NCBI GenBank assembly: GCA_963785155.1
Contig: CAWAUB010000008.1
Location: 1-64,000, forward strand
DNA: 64,000 nt
Reading direction: 5' to 3'
Origin: DASUSH01 sp963785155
GTDB taxonomy: Bacteria > Actinomycetota > Thermoleophilia > Solirubrobacterales > 70-9
Below the pieces are notes generated by a model, which had not been told where the DNA came from, ran no database searches, and saw nothing but the letters and a program-made list of their open reading frames with translations. Position numbers and translations under genes: made by a program. Shown here in pieces: positions 35,730-44,664 of the stretch (positions are counted from its first letter, which is position 1; each line of letters starts with the position of its first letter).

Positions 35730-36644
35730 CTAGCGCGCCGCCGCTTCGGCCGGGGGTGCCCGCCGTTGGCGCATCCGCCGCTGGTTGATCGCCTGGGCGG
35801 CGAAGAGGGAGCCGACGAGCGCCGAGGCGACGAGGATCGCCGGGATGACGACGTCGGGCGAGCCCTCCTTGACGACGAGGGTGGTGCCGGAGGCGATCAG
35901 GACGACGGCGAGGGCGCGGCGCAGGAAGCCCTGTGGGGCCTTCACGGCGAGCATGCCGCCGACCAGGACCCCCGGGACCGAGCCGAGCAGGATGTTGCCG
36001 GCGAGGACGAAGTCGACGTTGCCGCCGACCCAGTGCGCGATCCCGGCCGCCCAGAGCAGGACGGCGGCGTGGAAGATGTCGGTGCCGACGACGCGCTGCG
36101 GCGTGAGGCGGAAGATCGCGATCAGTGCGATCGCGATCAGGGTCCCGCTGCCGGCCGACGTGAGGCCGATCACGAAGCCGGTGACGACGCCGGTCAGGAT
36201 CGCGGCGATGATGTGGCGCTTGTAGAGGTGGATCGCGTAGCGCTCGGCGATCACGTCCTTGAAGAAGACCGAGCGCAGGAGGGTGGCGATCCCGACCACT
36301 AGCAGCGCCCCGCCGAGCATCCCGAGCACGAGCTTGTCGAGGCCCTCCTCGCCGTACGAGCGCTGGAGCAGCTCGATCACGAAGACTCCCAGGAGCGCCG
36401 ACGGGACGCTTCCCACTGCGAGCCAGAAGGCGATCCCGCGGTGGACGGTCTTCAACTTCAGGTGTTGGTAGCCGCCGACGGTCTTCGTCACGGCGGCGTA
36501 GAAGATGTCGGTCCCGATCGCCGTCACGGGCGAGATCCCGAAAACGAGGATCAGGAGGGGGGTCATCAGGGATGCCCCGCCCATGCCGGTCATGCCGACG
36601 AGCAGGCCGATGCCGAAGCCGAATACGACGAGAGCGGGATCCAT
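35730..36644 (-). CDS. TauE/SafE family anion permease
   Basis: A 304-residue membrane protein with about eight spans in two repeated halves. Each half starts with a G-x-G/T-D-I-F motif (AIGTDIFYAAVTKT and VVGTDIFHAAVLLW), the TauE/SafE hallmark. The family exports or imports sulfite, sulfonates and similar anions. An inverted-repeat operator sits 17 bases before the ATG, shared in sequence with the promoter of the Rrf2 regulator at 37879. Together with the sulfate operon at 44665 this points to sulfur-anion transport under an Rrf2 regulator; the substrate is inferred. Confidence 0.86.
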   Translation of the reverse strand: MDPALVVFGFGIGLLVGMTGMGGASLMTPLLILVFGISPVTAIGTDIFYAAVTKTVGGYQHLKLKTVHRGIAFWLAVGSVPSALLGVFVIELLQRSYGEEGLDKLVLGMLGGALLVVGIATLLRSVFFKDVIAERYAIHLYKRHIIAAILTGVVTGFVIGLTSAGSGTLIAIALIAIFRLTPQRVVGTDIFHAAVLLWAAGIAHWVGGNVDFVLAGNILLGSVPGVLVGGMLAVKAPQGFLRRALAVVLIASGTTLVVKEGSPDVVIPAILVASALVGSLFAAQAINQRRMRQRRAPPAEAAAR

Positions 36645-36661
36645 CAGAGGGAGCGCCCCTT

Positions 36662-36680
36662 CTTGACTTTGTTAGTCAGA
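36662..36680. promoter_or_regulatory. Candidate Rrf2 operator upstream of TauE/SafE
   Basis: An imperfect 19-bp inverted repeat with arms CTTGACT and AGTCAGA around 5 bases. It lies 17 bases upstream of the permease ATG, where a promoter would be. The same layout and nearly the same arms occur at 38347-38365 before the Rrf2 gene. Binding is inferred from this match and from the regulator's own promoter carrying it. Confidence 0.5.
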
Positions 36681-36728
36681 AGAGTGAGGGCGGGAACGGT
36701 AGCAGCGGCGAATCGCGCTTCCGCCGTC

Positions 36729-37823
36729 CTAGGGATTGAGCATCTGCTGGAACTCGTCCCAGGCCGGTTTCGCCGCGAAGGGAGACGTGCCGTAGACGAG
36801 GCCAAAGCTTCGCTCCCCTTCGTTGCTTGTGTTCCACAGCGGGTCGTAGAGGGCGTGGACGATCATCGCCTCGATGTCCGGCGCTGCGTCGAGTTCGTTG
36901 TAGATCTGCTTCAGCACATCGCGCTGGGCGTTCAGCTCGGGGGTCGTCTCAGTCCCGGTGTGATAGCCGACCTCGGTGGCCCATAGCGGCGTTCCCGGGT
37001 CACGAGCGTCACGCACGGGCCGGATCTCGTTCAACGTCGGGGTGAACCGGTTGTTGGGGTTGGTCAGCGGCACCTGCCCGGGATACGGATGAATCCCGAT
37101 CCCATCCACATGTTGCGCGAGATTGGGATTCGAAGCGAAGGCTGCGTCGAGGTAAGGACCCTGCATCATTCCGACGTTGGTGTCGGACGTCGTACCGTTG
37201 CCGAGCCCGCCCGTGATCACCGGAATTGCGGGATCGACCTCGGCCGTTGCCTCGGCGGCCGCTTGCACCAGGCCTGCCCACCGTGCCGGCTCGTTGCCAT
37301 TCGGGCGCCAGAACGACTTCAGATTCGGCTCGTTCCACACCTCGACCGCGACGACATCCTCCTCGTAGCGAACGACCGTTTCTTTAACGAACTCTTTCCA
37401 TTCCGGCAGGTTCGAGGCCGCCGGCGGCATCCTGCAGCTGGCGGCGTTAGTCGCCCCGCAGGTGATCAGGTGCGCCAGCGGATCCCTGGCCCACTGGGGA
37501 GAGTTGAAGAACATCAGGATCACCCCGACGCCGGAATCTGCCTCCGTCTCAGGATTGATCTCCGCGTCCAGATAGCTCCAGTTCCACTGGTCGTTATTCG
37601 GCTCGACCTGGCTCCAGATCACGTCTTCGCGCAGGACGTTCCCGCCCATGCCGGTGAGCCGGCCGTAGAACTGGTCGGCGTTGACGTCAACGACGTCCTG
37701 CCGCATCGCCTGACCGGTATTGACTCCGAACAACGGGACATCGGCATGGGCAGTCCCGCCGCAGAGCGCAATGAGGACGATTGCGAGCGCCGCCGCCTGC
37801 CCGAGTCTCCCCCCTTCGAACAT
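36729..37823 (-). CDS. Secreted PslG-like glycoside hydrolase
   Basis: A 364-residue protein with a signal peptide (AAALAIVLIALCGGTAHA, cleavage near residue 27) and a GH-A TIM barrel. The acid/base is Glu165 in VEVWNEPN and the nucleophile Glu284 in WATEVGYH. IHPYPG between them is shared with the first glycosidase at base 2. ATG 37823 is the only sensible start. It is the third member of this family in the window. Its place between a sulfur permease and an Rrf2 gene gives no clue to the substrate. Confidence 0.85.
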   Translation of the reverse strand: MFEGGRLGQAAALAIVLIALCGGTAHADVPLFGVNTGQAMRQDVVDVNADQFYGRLTGMGGNVLREDVIWSQVEPNNDQWNWSYLDAEINPETEADSGVGVILMFFNSPQWARDPLAHLITCGATNAASCRMPPAASNLPEWKEFVKETVVRYEEDVVAVEVWNEPNLKSFWRPNGNEPARWAGLVQAAAEATAEVDPAIPVITGGLGNGTTSDTNVGMMQGPYLDAAFASNPNLAQHVDGIGIHPYPGQVPLTNPNNRFTPTLNEIRPVRDARDPGTPLWATEVGYHTGTETTPELNAQRDVLKQIYNELDAAPDIEAMIVHALYDPLWNTSNEGERSFGLVYGTSPFAAKPAWDEFQQMLNP

Positions 37824-37878
37824 GCCATGAGGCTAACCGAGGCCCGCCGAGGATTTCAACCGACAACCGTCGTCGTGT

Positions 37879-38337
37879 TCAGCGGGCCGCCCAGGCGCCC
37901 TCGTCGGCGAGCAGCTTCGTGATCGCCGGCGGTAGTTCCCCGTTACGGACGTCGGCGAGGGTGACGCTCTCGAGCACCGCGCGCAGGTTCGCCCGGACGG
38001 CCACCCAGACGTCGCGCAGGTGTTCGGCGTTACCGGGGTACTCGGTCGCCTCGGGGGAGATGTCGTGGATGTTGGCGAGCGGGCCCTCGACCGCTCGGAT
38101 CACGTCGGCGACGGTGATCTCGTCGGGCTTTCTGGCGAGCCAGTAGCCCCCGCGGATGCCGCGTTTCGCCTTGACCAGCTCGTGGTGCTTGAGGTCGAGC
38201 AGGATGTGCTCGAGGAACTGGAGTGGGATCTTCTGCGCGTCCGCCAGCCTCTCGCCCTTGACCGGCTCGCCGTCGGGCGCGCCGGCGAGCTCGAGCGTCG
38301 CGCGGACTGCGTAATCGGCCTTTGCCGTGATCCTCAT
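37879..38337 (-). CDS. Rrf2-family transcriptional regulator (CymR-like, no Fe-S cysteines)
   Basis: A 152-residue winged-helix repressor. MRITAKADYAVRATLELA is the standard Rrf2 opening, the helix-turn-helix covers about residues 25-55 with KIPLQFLEHILLDL, and RGIRGGYWLAR is the wing. The region that holds three cysteines in IscR and NsrR has none here, so it should not bind an Fe-S cluster and is more like CymR, the cysteine-synthase-linked regulator of sulfur metabolism. ATG 38337 is preceded by GGAGGT, unusually close. An inverted repeat at 38347 suggests autoregulation. Confidence 0.88.
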   Translation of the reverse strand: MRITAKADYAVRATLELAGAPDGEPVKGERLADAQKIPLQFLEHILLDLKHHELVKAKRGIRGGYWLARKPDEITVADVIRAVEGPLANIHDISPEATEYPGNAEHLRDVWVAVRANLRAVLESVTLADVRNGELPPAITKLLADEGAWAAR

Positions 38338-38346
38338 ACCTCCATT

Positions 38347-38365
38347 CTTAACTACTTGAGTCAAG
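38347..38365. promoter_or_regulatory. Candidate Rrf2 autoregulatory operator
   Basis: A 19-bp near-perfect inverted repeat, arms CTTAACT and GAGTCAAG-type (6 of 7 positions pair) around 5 bases. It sits 9 bases upstream of the Rrf2 start and 32 bases upstream of the divergent PHP gene start, so a bound repressor could control both. It matches the site at 36662-36680. Confidence 0.55.
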
Positions 38366-38397
38366 AAGGACGGGCGATCGCTACCATCCCGCGTCCT

Positions 38398-39222
38398 TTG
38401 ACCCTGATCGACCTCCAATCCCACTCGACGGTCTCCGACGGCGAGCTGCCGCCGGCAGACGTCGTCCGCTCCGCCGCCGCGGCCGGGGTCACCACGATGG
38501 CGCTCACCGACCACGACGGCGTCGCCGGGGTCCCCGAGGCGCTCGAGACCGCGGCAGAGGTTGGCATCGAGTGCGTCCCGGCGGTCGAGATGTCCTGCGT
38601 GCACAAGTACTCCGAGGACCTCCACATCTGCGGCTACTGGATCGACCTCGAGAAGATCAAGCCCGCCTGCGACCGCGCCCAGCAGGAGCGCGTCGACCGG
38701 GCCAAGGAGATCATCAGCCGCCTGAACGAGCACGGGGTGGAGGTGACCTTCGAGGAGGCGGCCGCCAAGGCCGGCGCGGCCGACGCGATCGGCCGCCCGC
38801 ACATCGCCAAGGCAGCGGGCGCAGGTCCCGACCTCGGCCCCTTCTTCGAGGAGTACCTCGTCCCGGGCGCGAAGGCGTTCGTCTCGCGCAAGTGGCCGAC
38901 CGCCGAGCAGGCGGTCGAGCTGATCCATGATTCCGGCGGGGTCGCCGTCGTCGCCCACCCCTACTGGGACGTCAAGGACCCTGACCAGGTCCGGGACCTC
39001 GTCGAGAGCCTCGTCCGCGACGTCGGCCTCGACGGGATCGAGACCTTCTACCCGCCGCACACCGAGGAGCAGACGAAGCACTGCCTCGAGCTCTGCGAGG
39101 AGTTCGACCTCGTCCCGACCGCCTCAGCCGACTTCCACGGCCCCGACCACAAGAACTTCTCAGTCTGGGGCGATTACGAGACCTACGGGCTCGGCGAGCC
39201 GCAGGTCCCGGCGAAGCCCTAG
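38398..39222 (+). CDS. PHP-domain phosphoesterase (TrpH/RNase AM-like)
   Basis: A 274-residue metal-dependent phosphoesterase. The first metal motif is IDLQSHSTVSDG (the usual H-x-H has Gln in place of the first His), followed by ALTDHDGVAG, VPAVEMSC and GGVAVVAHPYW, then ASADFHGPD at the end. The family includes 3',5'-nucleoside bisphosphate phosphatases, which remove the pAp left when PAPS is used, a good fit to the sulfotransferases here, though this role is inferred. The TTG at 38398 is the only start near the first motif. The stop shares CTAG with the convergent gene. Confidence 0.83.
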   Translation: MTLIDLQSHSTVSDGELPPADVVRSAAAAGVTTMALTDHDGVAGVPEALETAAEVGIECVPAVEMSCVHKYSEDLHICGYWIDLEKIKPACDRAQQERVDRAKEIISRLNEHGVEVTFEEAAAKAGAADAIGRPHIAKAAGAGPDLGPFFEEYLVPGAKAFVSRKWPTAEQAVELIHDSGGVAVVAHPYWDVKDPDQVRDLVESLVRDVGLDGIETFYPPHTEEQTKHCLELCEEFDLVPTASADFHGPDHKNFSVWGDYETYGLGEPQVPAKP

Positions 39223-40775
39223 CCGACCTCGAACTTCGCCTTTGCCGCCTTGTCGTCCTCGTTGCCGGCGGGGTCGGTGGCGAGGACGAAGAACTTGTGC
39301 TTGCCGTCCTTCAGCTTCTTGTAGGTCTTTGGCGACGTGCAGGCCTTGAACGGCTTCTTGTCGAGCCTGCATTCGAAGGTCGAGCCGGTCTCATCGGAGC
39401 CGAACTTGAACGTCACCTTCGACCCTTTCAGCTTCGGCTTTTTCAGGCTGGTCTCAGGGGGATCGGTGTCCGCATTCCCACCACCACCGCCGCCCCCGTC
39501 ACCGTCGCCGGCGGGCCGGGCGATCGCCGTCGGGTCGTTGGCCGAGTTGTTGCCGGTGGGTGTCTCGCCGCCGCCCGAGACCGAAGCGACGTTGGTCACC
39601 TGATCGGGCGCGTCGGCCGCGACGTCGACGGTGACGGACACCGGTGGGTAGGAGGCGCCGCCCGCAAGGGCATCGCTGCGCGTACACGAGAGCGTTCCGA
39701 GGCTGCATGACCAACCGTCGCCGGAGATGGCTGTGGCGGTAAGCCCGGCCGGCAGCGAGTCCTGAAGGGTCACCAGGCCGCTGGTTGCGGCGTTGCCGGA
39801 GTTGCGGGCGGTGAGTGTGTAGACCCGCCCGGTCTCGCCGGCGACGAAGTCACCGTTGTGCGACTTCGTGGCGGTCATGTCGGGGCCGAGGGCTGTCACG
39901 GTGCTCTGAGCCGGCGACTCGGGCCACGGGCGGCCGTCGCGGTGACTTTGCGCGTCCACGCGGACGTGGTTCGTGAATGACCCAGGGGTCGAGAACGTGC
40001 GACTGCAGGTGAACGTCCAGGTTTCCCCGGGATCCACGCTCGGGGGGAACTCGACCATCGTGTTGCCTCCGGTGAAGGTCAGCGGCGAGCAGGTGTCGTC
40101 GGCGATTACCGACGTCTCCTCGCTGCCGTCGACGATCTCCGGCTCGGGCTCCCCTGGGAAGGTGTTGTCCGGACTTGTGTTGGTCAGCGTGTAGCTGTAG
40201 GTCGCCCCGAATGGAACGGGGCCGCTGGAGATCACGGGCGCCACCGAGATCGAGGCGGTCGGCCTGGTCACCACCAGGGTCCTCCCAGCCGAGGTGAGGA
40301 AGCCGGGCGTGTGCATGGCCGAGTCGTGTTGGTCGCCTGATAGCGCGATGCTGACGGGACCCGAAAAGACTCCCGGATTGAAGTTGTAGTCATACGGCGC
40401 GGTGGTCGGGAGGTTCGTCGGCGGCGTCCCGGCGAGGAGATCGATATCGGTCGCAAGCGTGGTGGTCGGGCCCGGGGTGCCATCCGGGGCGGGGACCCGA
40501 GCGGTGACGGTCGCGTCGGTCACCGAGCAGACCTGTGGGTTCGCATTGTTTTTGACCCGCGCGGCGACCTCAACGTGGTCGCCGTCGCGATGGATGATGT
40601 GAATGCCGTCCGGATCGGAAAGGTTGTACTCGAGAAGGGAACCTCCTGCACTGCATCCCGGCGGGTCGACATGACCGCTCGCGGGAGCCGCGGCGCCGAG
40701 CGCTGCGATCGCGGCGACGGCACCGATCGATGTTCCGAACTTCATCCCAGGCATCCACCGACAAGGCTGCACCAT
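39219..40775 (-). CDS. Secreted repeat protein with DUF11-like and Ig-like C-terminal domains
   Basis: A 518-residue exported protein. The signal peptide covers about residues 11-34 (IGAVAAIAALGAAAPASG). The middle contains beta-sandwich repeats, including a DUF11-type segment (DMTATKSHNGDFVAGETG ... NVASVSGGG). A glycine run precedes the C-terminal 85 residues, which are an Ig-like module of the FECRLDKKPFKAC type ending in DPAGNEDDKA. That module recurs in the next two genes. ATG 40775 is chosen for the GGGGGA before it. It is probably a surface or matrix protein; no enzymatic motif is seen. Confidence 0.78.
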   Translation of the reverse strand: MVQPCRWMPGMKFGTSIGAVAAIAALGAAAPASGHVDPPGCSAGGSLLEYNLSDPDGIHIIHRDGDHVEVAARVKNNANPQVCSVTDATVTARVPAPDGTPGPTTTLATDIDLLAGTPPTNLPTTAPYDYNFNPGVFSGPVSIALSGDQHDSAMHTPGFLTSAGRTLVVTRPTASISVAPVISSGPVPFGATYSYTLTNTSPDNTFPGEPEPEIVDGSEETSVIADDTCSPLTFTGGNTMVEFPPSVDPGETWTFTCSRTFSTPGSFTNHVRVDAQSHRDGRPWPESPAQSTVTALGPDMTATKSHNGDFVAGETGRVYTLTARNSGNAATSGLVTLQDSLPAGLTATAISGDGWSCSLGTLSCTRSDALAGGASYPPVSVTVDVAADAPDQVTNVASVSGGGETPTGNNSANDPTAIARPAGDGDGGGGGGGNADTDPPETSLKKPKLKGSKVTFKFGSDETGSTFECRLDKKPFKACTSPKTYKKLKDGKHKFFVLATDPAGNEDDKAAKAKFEVG

Positions 40776-40821
40776 CGTCCCCCGTTTTGCAACACGGTGC
40801 CTCCGCAGTTTTTTCGCCCGC

Positions 40822-42750
40822 TCAGCCGACATCGAACTTCGCCTTTGCCGCCTTGTCCTCCTCGTTGCCCGCGGCGTCCGTGGCGACAACCAAGAACTTG
40901 TGCTTGCCGGCGTCGAGCCTGCGATAGCTCTTCGGCGATTCACAGGGCTTGAAGTCCTTTTTGTCGAGCTTGCACTCGAAGGTCGCGTCATCTTCGTCCG
41001 AGGAGAACTTGAAGGTGACCTTCGAGCCCTTGAACTTGGGCTTCTTCAGCGAGGTTTCGGGCGCCGCGGTGTCGACGCGCAGCGTGCGGCGGGCGGGGGA
41101 GGGATCAGCGTTCGCCGCGACGTCGACGGCGCGGACGTCGAGCGTGTGCGAGCCGTCGCCGAGCCCGCCGAAATTGGCGGGTGACGCGCACGTGGTGAAC
41201 GCGGCACCATCGAGGGAACACTCGAAGCTCGCGCCGTCGCCCGAGCTGAACCCGTAAGTCGCACTTGGTTCCGACGTGAGCGAGCCGTCGGCCGGACCCG
41301 AGTCGATTGATGTCTCGGGTGGGGCTGTGTCGACGGTGACGGATCGGGCGACGGGTGTCTGTTCGACGAGACCGGTCGTGTCAGTCGCTCGGAACGTCAG
41401 CGTGTGGGGGCCGTCGGCGAGTGACGGCACCTCACACGCGGCGCTGCAGGGCTGGAAGCCGCCGCCGTCGACGCTCAGCGCGAAACTCGCCGCCTCGTTC
41501 GCCGTCAGTTCGTAGGTCGGGGTGGAGTCGTTGGTGAAGCCGCCGTCGGACGGGCCCGCGGAGATGGTCGTGCTCGGCACGAAGTTCACGGTCTCGCAGT
41601 TGGCGGCGATCGCATCGACGCCGGCCTCGTCGGAGGTGCCGGAATCTAAGCCGTTGCCGCAGTCGATCGTGTCGGGTGTGCCGTCCAGCGCGTCGAAGGT
41701 GTCGTTGTCGCCCAGGAGGGTGATCGTGTCGGTGCCGCCGCGGCCGTTCACGTCGTTGCCTTCGTTGGTGGCGCTGATGGTGTCGCCGAAGGGGCTGCCG
41801 ATGAGGTTGACGAAGCTGTCCAGGTCCTCCTGGCTCGAACCGCCGGTTTCCTGGAAGTCCGTCCTCGACATATCCACGGTGACCGCTCCGGTGGCTCTGA
41901 CATAGCTGACCGTGTCGTTGCCGGGTCCGCCGAAGAGCTGGTCGGTGCCGGGGCCGCTCACCACGAGATCCGCGCCGTCATTGGCGTGGACCACGTTGAA
42001 CGAGTTGCCCCCGACGAACGTGTCCGGGCCGTTGGCGCCGGTCAGGTTGAGCTGACCCGAGGCGACCGGTCCCGTGAACTCCGGCCCGCCGGAGGCGTCG
42101 ATAGTCGTGGCGTCGAACTCGAGGCCGGGCGCGCCGGTGGCAGCATTGACCACTTCAACGTCGATCAGCCGGACATCGTCGCCATCCGGTGGGCCCGGTT
42201 CGGGAAGGTTGAGGTTGCCGCCGATGCCACCCCCCGCCAGCGTGCCGAAGCGGAACTGATCGAGGTCGTCGCTCGCCGCAGGCGAGATGCTGAAGGAGTC
42301 GAGCAGGGCCATCTCCTCTCCGTCGCCGAGGTCGACCACGATTTCGATCTCGGAGGTGCCGCCCGGCTCCGCGGTTGCTCCGGGTCCGAATCCGCCCGGT
42401 GGCATGAAGATCCCCGCGGTACCCCTGAGCGAACCGGTCTGCGTGATGCTGATCGTGTCCACGTTGGTCAGGGTGGGCGCCCCCCCGCTGCATGTCACGG
42501 GCGCTCCGAGGGCGCCGGTGATCACGATCTCGTCCCCCGCCCCCACGGTGAGGCTGGCCTGGTCGTTGTCGGCGAACAGCGTGATGCTCACGTTCACGCC
42601 GGACTTGACGCAGGTCGTCACCGCGCTCGCGCTCGACGGAACCACCGCCGCGAGCACCGCGGCCACGGATACGAGCAATCCAACCCTGCGCCCCCACTTC
42701 ACACGAGGAACGGTAGACCACCGTCGCACTCGCCGCAACCGGCTACCCAA
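40822..42750 (-). CDS. Secreted RTX-like/Ig-like repeat protein
   Basis: A 642-residue exported protein. A basic N-terminus and hydrophobic stretch (about 24-43) form the signal peptide. Residues 190-370 contain loosely RTX-like turns (GGPGNDTVSY, GRGGTDTITLLGDNDTFDAL) and the cap DTIDCGNGLD ... NCE. Three Ig-like modules follow (FALSVDGGGFQPC, FECSLDGAAFTTC, FECKLDKKDFKPC), the last nearly the same as in the neighbours. The start is either TTG 42750, which overlaps the previous stop, or GTG 42702. Calcium-dependent folding is likely by analogy. Confidence 0.76.
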   Translation of the reverse strand: MGSRLRRVRRWSTVPRVKWGRRVGLLVSVAAVLAAVVPSSASAVTTCVKSGVNVSITLFADNDQASLTVGAGDEIVITGALGAPVTCSGGAPTLTNVDTISITQTGSLRGTAGIFMPPGGFGPGATAEPGGTSEIEIVVDLGDGEEMALLDSFSISPAASDDLDQFRFGTLAGGGIGGNLNLPEPGPPDGDDVRLIDVEVVNAATGAPGLEFDATTIDASGGPEFTGPVASGQLNLTGANGPDTFVGGNSFNVVHANDGADLVVSGPGTDQLFGGPGNDTVSYVRATGAVTVDMSRTDFQETGGSSQEDLDSFVNLIGSPFGDTISATNEGNDVNGRGGTDTITLLGDNDTFDALDGTPDTIDCGNGLDSGTSDEAGVDAIAANCETVNFVPSTTISAGPSDGGFTNDSTPTYELTANEAASFALSVDGGGFQPCSAACEVPSLADGPHTLTFRATDTTGLVEQTPVARSVTVDTAPPETSIDSGPADGSLTSEPSATYGFSSGDGASFECSLDGAAFTTCASPANFGGLGDGSHTLDVRAVDVAANADPSPARRTLRVDTAAPETSLKKPKFKGSKVTFKFSSDEDDATFECKLDKKDFKPCESPKSYRRLDAGKHKFLVVATDAAGNEEDKAAKAKFDVG

Positions 42751-44590
42751 CGCCGAAACCCTTCTTAGCCGCCTTGTCGTCCTCGTTCCCGGCCGGATCG
42801 GTGGCGAGGACGAACACCCGGTGCTTGCCGTCGCGGAGGTTGCGATAGCGCTTGGGTGAGGTGCAGGGCTTGAACTTCTTCCGGTCGAGCCGGCATTCGA
42901 ACGTCGAGCCGGGTTCGTCGGAGCGGAACTTGACCTTGATGTCGTCGCCCTTCACCTTGACCTTGCGGATCTGCCCGTCCGGTGGGTCGCGATCCTCGGT
43001 GCCGCCGCCCCCGCCGTCCCCGCCACCACCCTGGTCAGGAACCGCCGCGACGATCTCGGTCGGCGCGGAGTCGGACGAAACGGTCTGGCCCTGCGTGGCC
43101 GTCACCCGGGTGCGAAGACGCGAGCCGACATCGGCGGCCGTGGGGTTGTAGGTCGAGCTGTTCGCGCCGTCGATCGGCGTGCAGCCGTCGCCGTTCGCGT
43201 CGCATCGGCGCCAGGAGTAGGCGATCGCCGGCGTGCCCGACCAGGTCCCGTCGGTTGTCGTTAGCGTCCCGCCCTCGACCGGCGTACCGCTCAAGGCCGG
43301 GCGGGCGGTCGCAAACGGGGTGGTCGCACCGAGGGTGACGTCGTATGAGGCGCACGTCCCTGCCGAGTTGCCGTGGCTGACGACGACCTCGCGCCGCTCG
43401 CCGGCCCCCAACGGGACGACCGCCAGGTTTGGCAGCCCGAACGCGTCACCGGAGTTGCCGGCGTAGTTCGTGGCGATCCCAGCCACCGGGTCGAACGCGG
43501 GGTTGTAGACGACCGGTGAGACTCCGGCGCCGCACGACGCGATGGCGCGGGTGTGGGCGGCCAGGCAGGTGGGCTCGTTGAGGAGGCTCGTCACGGGATA
43601 TGCGTCGTACAGGTAGCTGTTGGCCGCGCTGAGAATGTTCGGTGCCGTCTTGGGCGTGAGGCAGCGGCTCTCGATGGTGTCGCGGACGAAGTTGCCGTTT
43701 TGCACCCGGTCCCCAGGCCCGAGCGAGCCGGTGTGGCTCTCGAACGGGATGAACGGCTCCACGTAGCGCGACTGCGCGGTGCTGGTGCCTCCGGCGTCGT
43801 TCACGTGGTTGCGGAACCGGAGCGAGCTTCCGACGTCGGCGTCGGTCACCGTGTAGGTAGGGTCCGTGGCGCCTGCGATGTCGGCGCAGCTCGCGCCTGA
43901 GGCGTTGCAACGGACCCACTGCCGCGCGACCGGCTGCGCCGGCGGTGTTGTGACCCAGGTCGCGTTGCCGCCGGTGAGGATCGAGCCCGGGGTCGGCGTG
44001 CCGCTCAAGGTCGGCGTCGTATCCGCCCACGGCCGGTCGCTCGAGGCCGTCAGGTTGTATCCGCCACAGCTTGCGCCCGGTGTGAGCGTGTGCACGACGA
44101 CGCCGAAGGGCTGCTCGGCGCCGACATTGAACGAGTACGTCCCGCCGGAACTGGTCGACGACCCCAGGTCCGCGGCGTAATTCTGGAGGATGTTCGACGG
44201 GTTGAACCCGGGGACGTAGGCCGCGCTGAAGATCGAGCACGCGTTCACCGAGGGGAAAGTGATCGTGATGCAAACCGGGTTGGTGAGCCGACTGCGGAAA
44301 GTGTGGTTGGTGAAGCTGATCGCGTCGCCCGCCTGAATGACGGTCGGCTCAAACTTGAGTACGCCGGAGCAGTTGCTGGGAATGCCGTCGGGGTTCAGTC
44401 GCCCGGTCTGCACGGAACCCGCGACCGACGGCACCGAGACGTTGGTCGCCGCGACGATCGTCGCTCCCATCGCCGAGTCCGCCGGCGCGGCGAGGAGCGC
44501 CGCCGCGGCAACCGCGCCTGCCAGGAGCTTCCGTACTCCCCTTCTCCGTCCCACCGCACCGAAGATAGGCCAGGGCCGACGGCCTCGCAA
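42743..44590 (-). CDS. Secreted repeat protein with Ig-like C-terminal module
   Basis: A 615-residue exported protein. The signal peptide spans about residues 20-43 (KLLAGAVAAAALLAAPADSA). The body has two similar beta-domains each followed by an A-x-PTLSGTP-x-x-G / A-x-PALSGTP-x-x-G module, a sequence type often found as tandem surface repeats in actinobacteria. A glycine linker leads to the same C-terminal module as in the two downstream genes (FECRLDRKKFKPC ... DPAGNEDDKA). The TTG at 44590 has GGAG 8 bases upstream; GTG 44554 is possible. It heads the three-gene set. Confidence 0.76.
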   Translation of the reverse strand: MRGRRPWPIFGAVGRRRGVRKLLAGAVAAAALLAAPADSAMGATIVAATNVSVPSVAGSVQTGRLNPDGIPSNCSGVLKFEPTVIQAGDAISFTNHTFRSRLTNPVCITITFPSVNACSIFSAAYVPGFNPSNILQNYAADLGSSTSSGGTYSFNVGAEQPFGVVVHTLTPGASCGGYNLTASSDRPWADTTPTLSGTPTPGSILTGGNATWVTTPPAQPVARQWVRCNASGASCADIAGATDPTYTVTDADVGSSLRFRNHVNDAGGTSTAQSRYVEPFIPFESHTGSLGPGDRVQNGNFVRDTIESRCLTPKTAPNILSAANSYLYDAYPVTSLLNEPTCLAAHTRAIASCGAGVSPVVYNPAFDPVAGIATNYAGNSGDAFGLPNLAVVPLGAGERREVVVSHGNSAGTCASYDVTLGATTPFATARPALSGTPVEGGTLTTTDGTWSGTPAIAYSWRRCDANGDGCTPIDGANSSTYNPTAADVGSRLRTRVTATQGQTVSSDSAPTEIVAAVPDQGGGGDGGGGGTEDRDPPDGQIRKVKVKGDDIKVKFRSDEPGSTFECRLDRKKFKPCTSPKRYRNLRDGKHRVFVLATDPAGNEDDKAAKKGFGVG

Positions 44591-44618
44591 CGTGGAGGCT
44601 CCGAAGAGTTTTCTCCGT

Positions 44619-44638
44619 GCCTGAGTGCGACCTCAGGC
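44619..44638 (-). terminator. Stem-loop after the sulfate operon
   Basis: A 7-bp inverted repeat, GCCTGAG and CTCAGGC, around a 6-base loop, 27 bases beyond the cysC stop. A short A-rich run rather than a U tract follows on the transcript, so it may end the cys transcript only weakly. Confidence 0.4.
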
Positions 44639-44664
44639 CTGGACGGATGTTGTACGCGCCCGCC

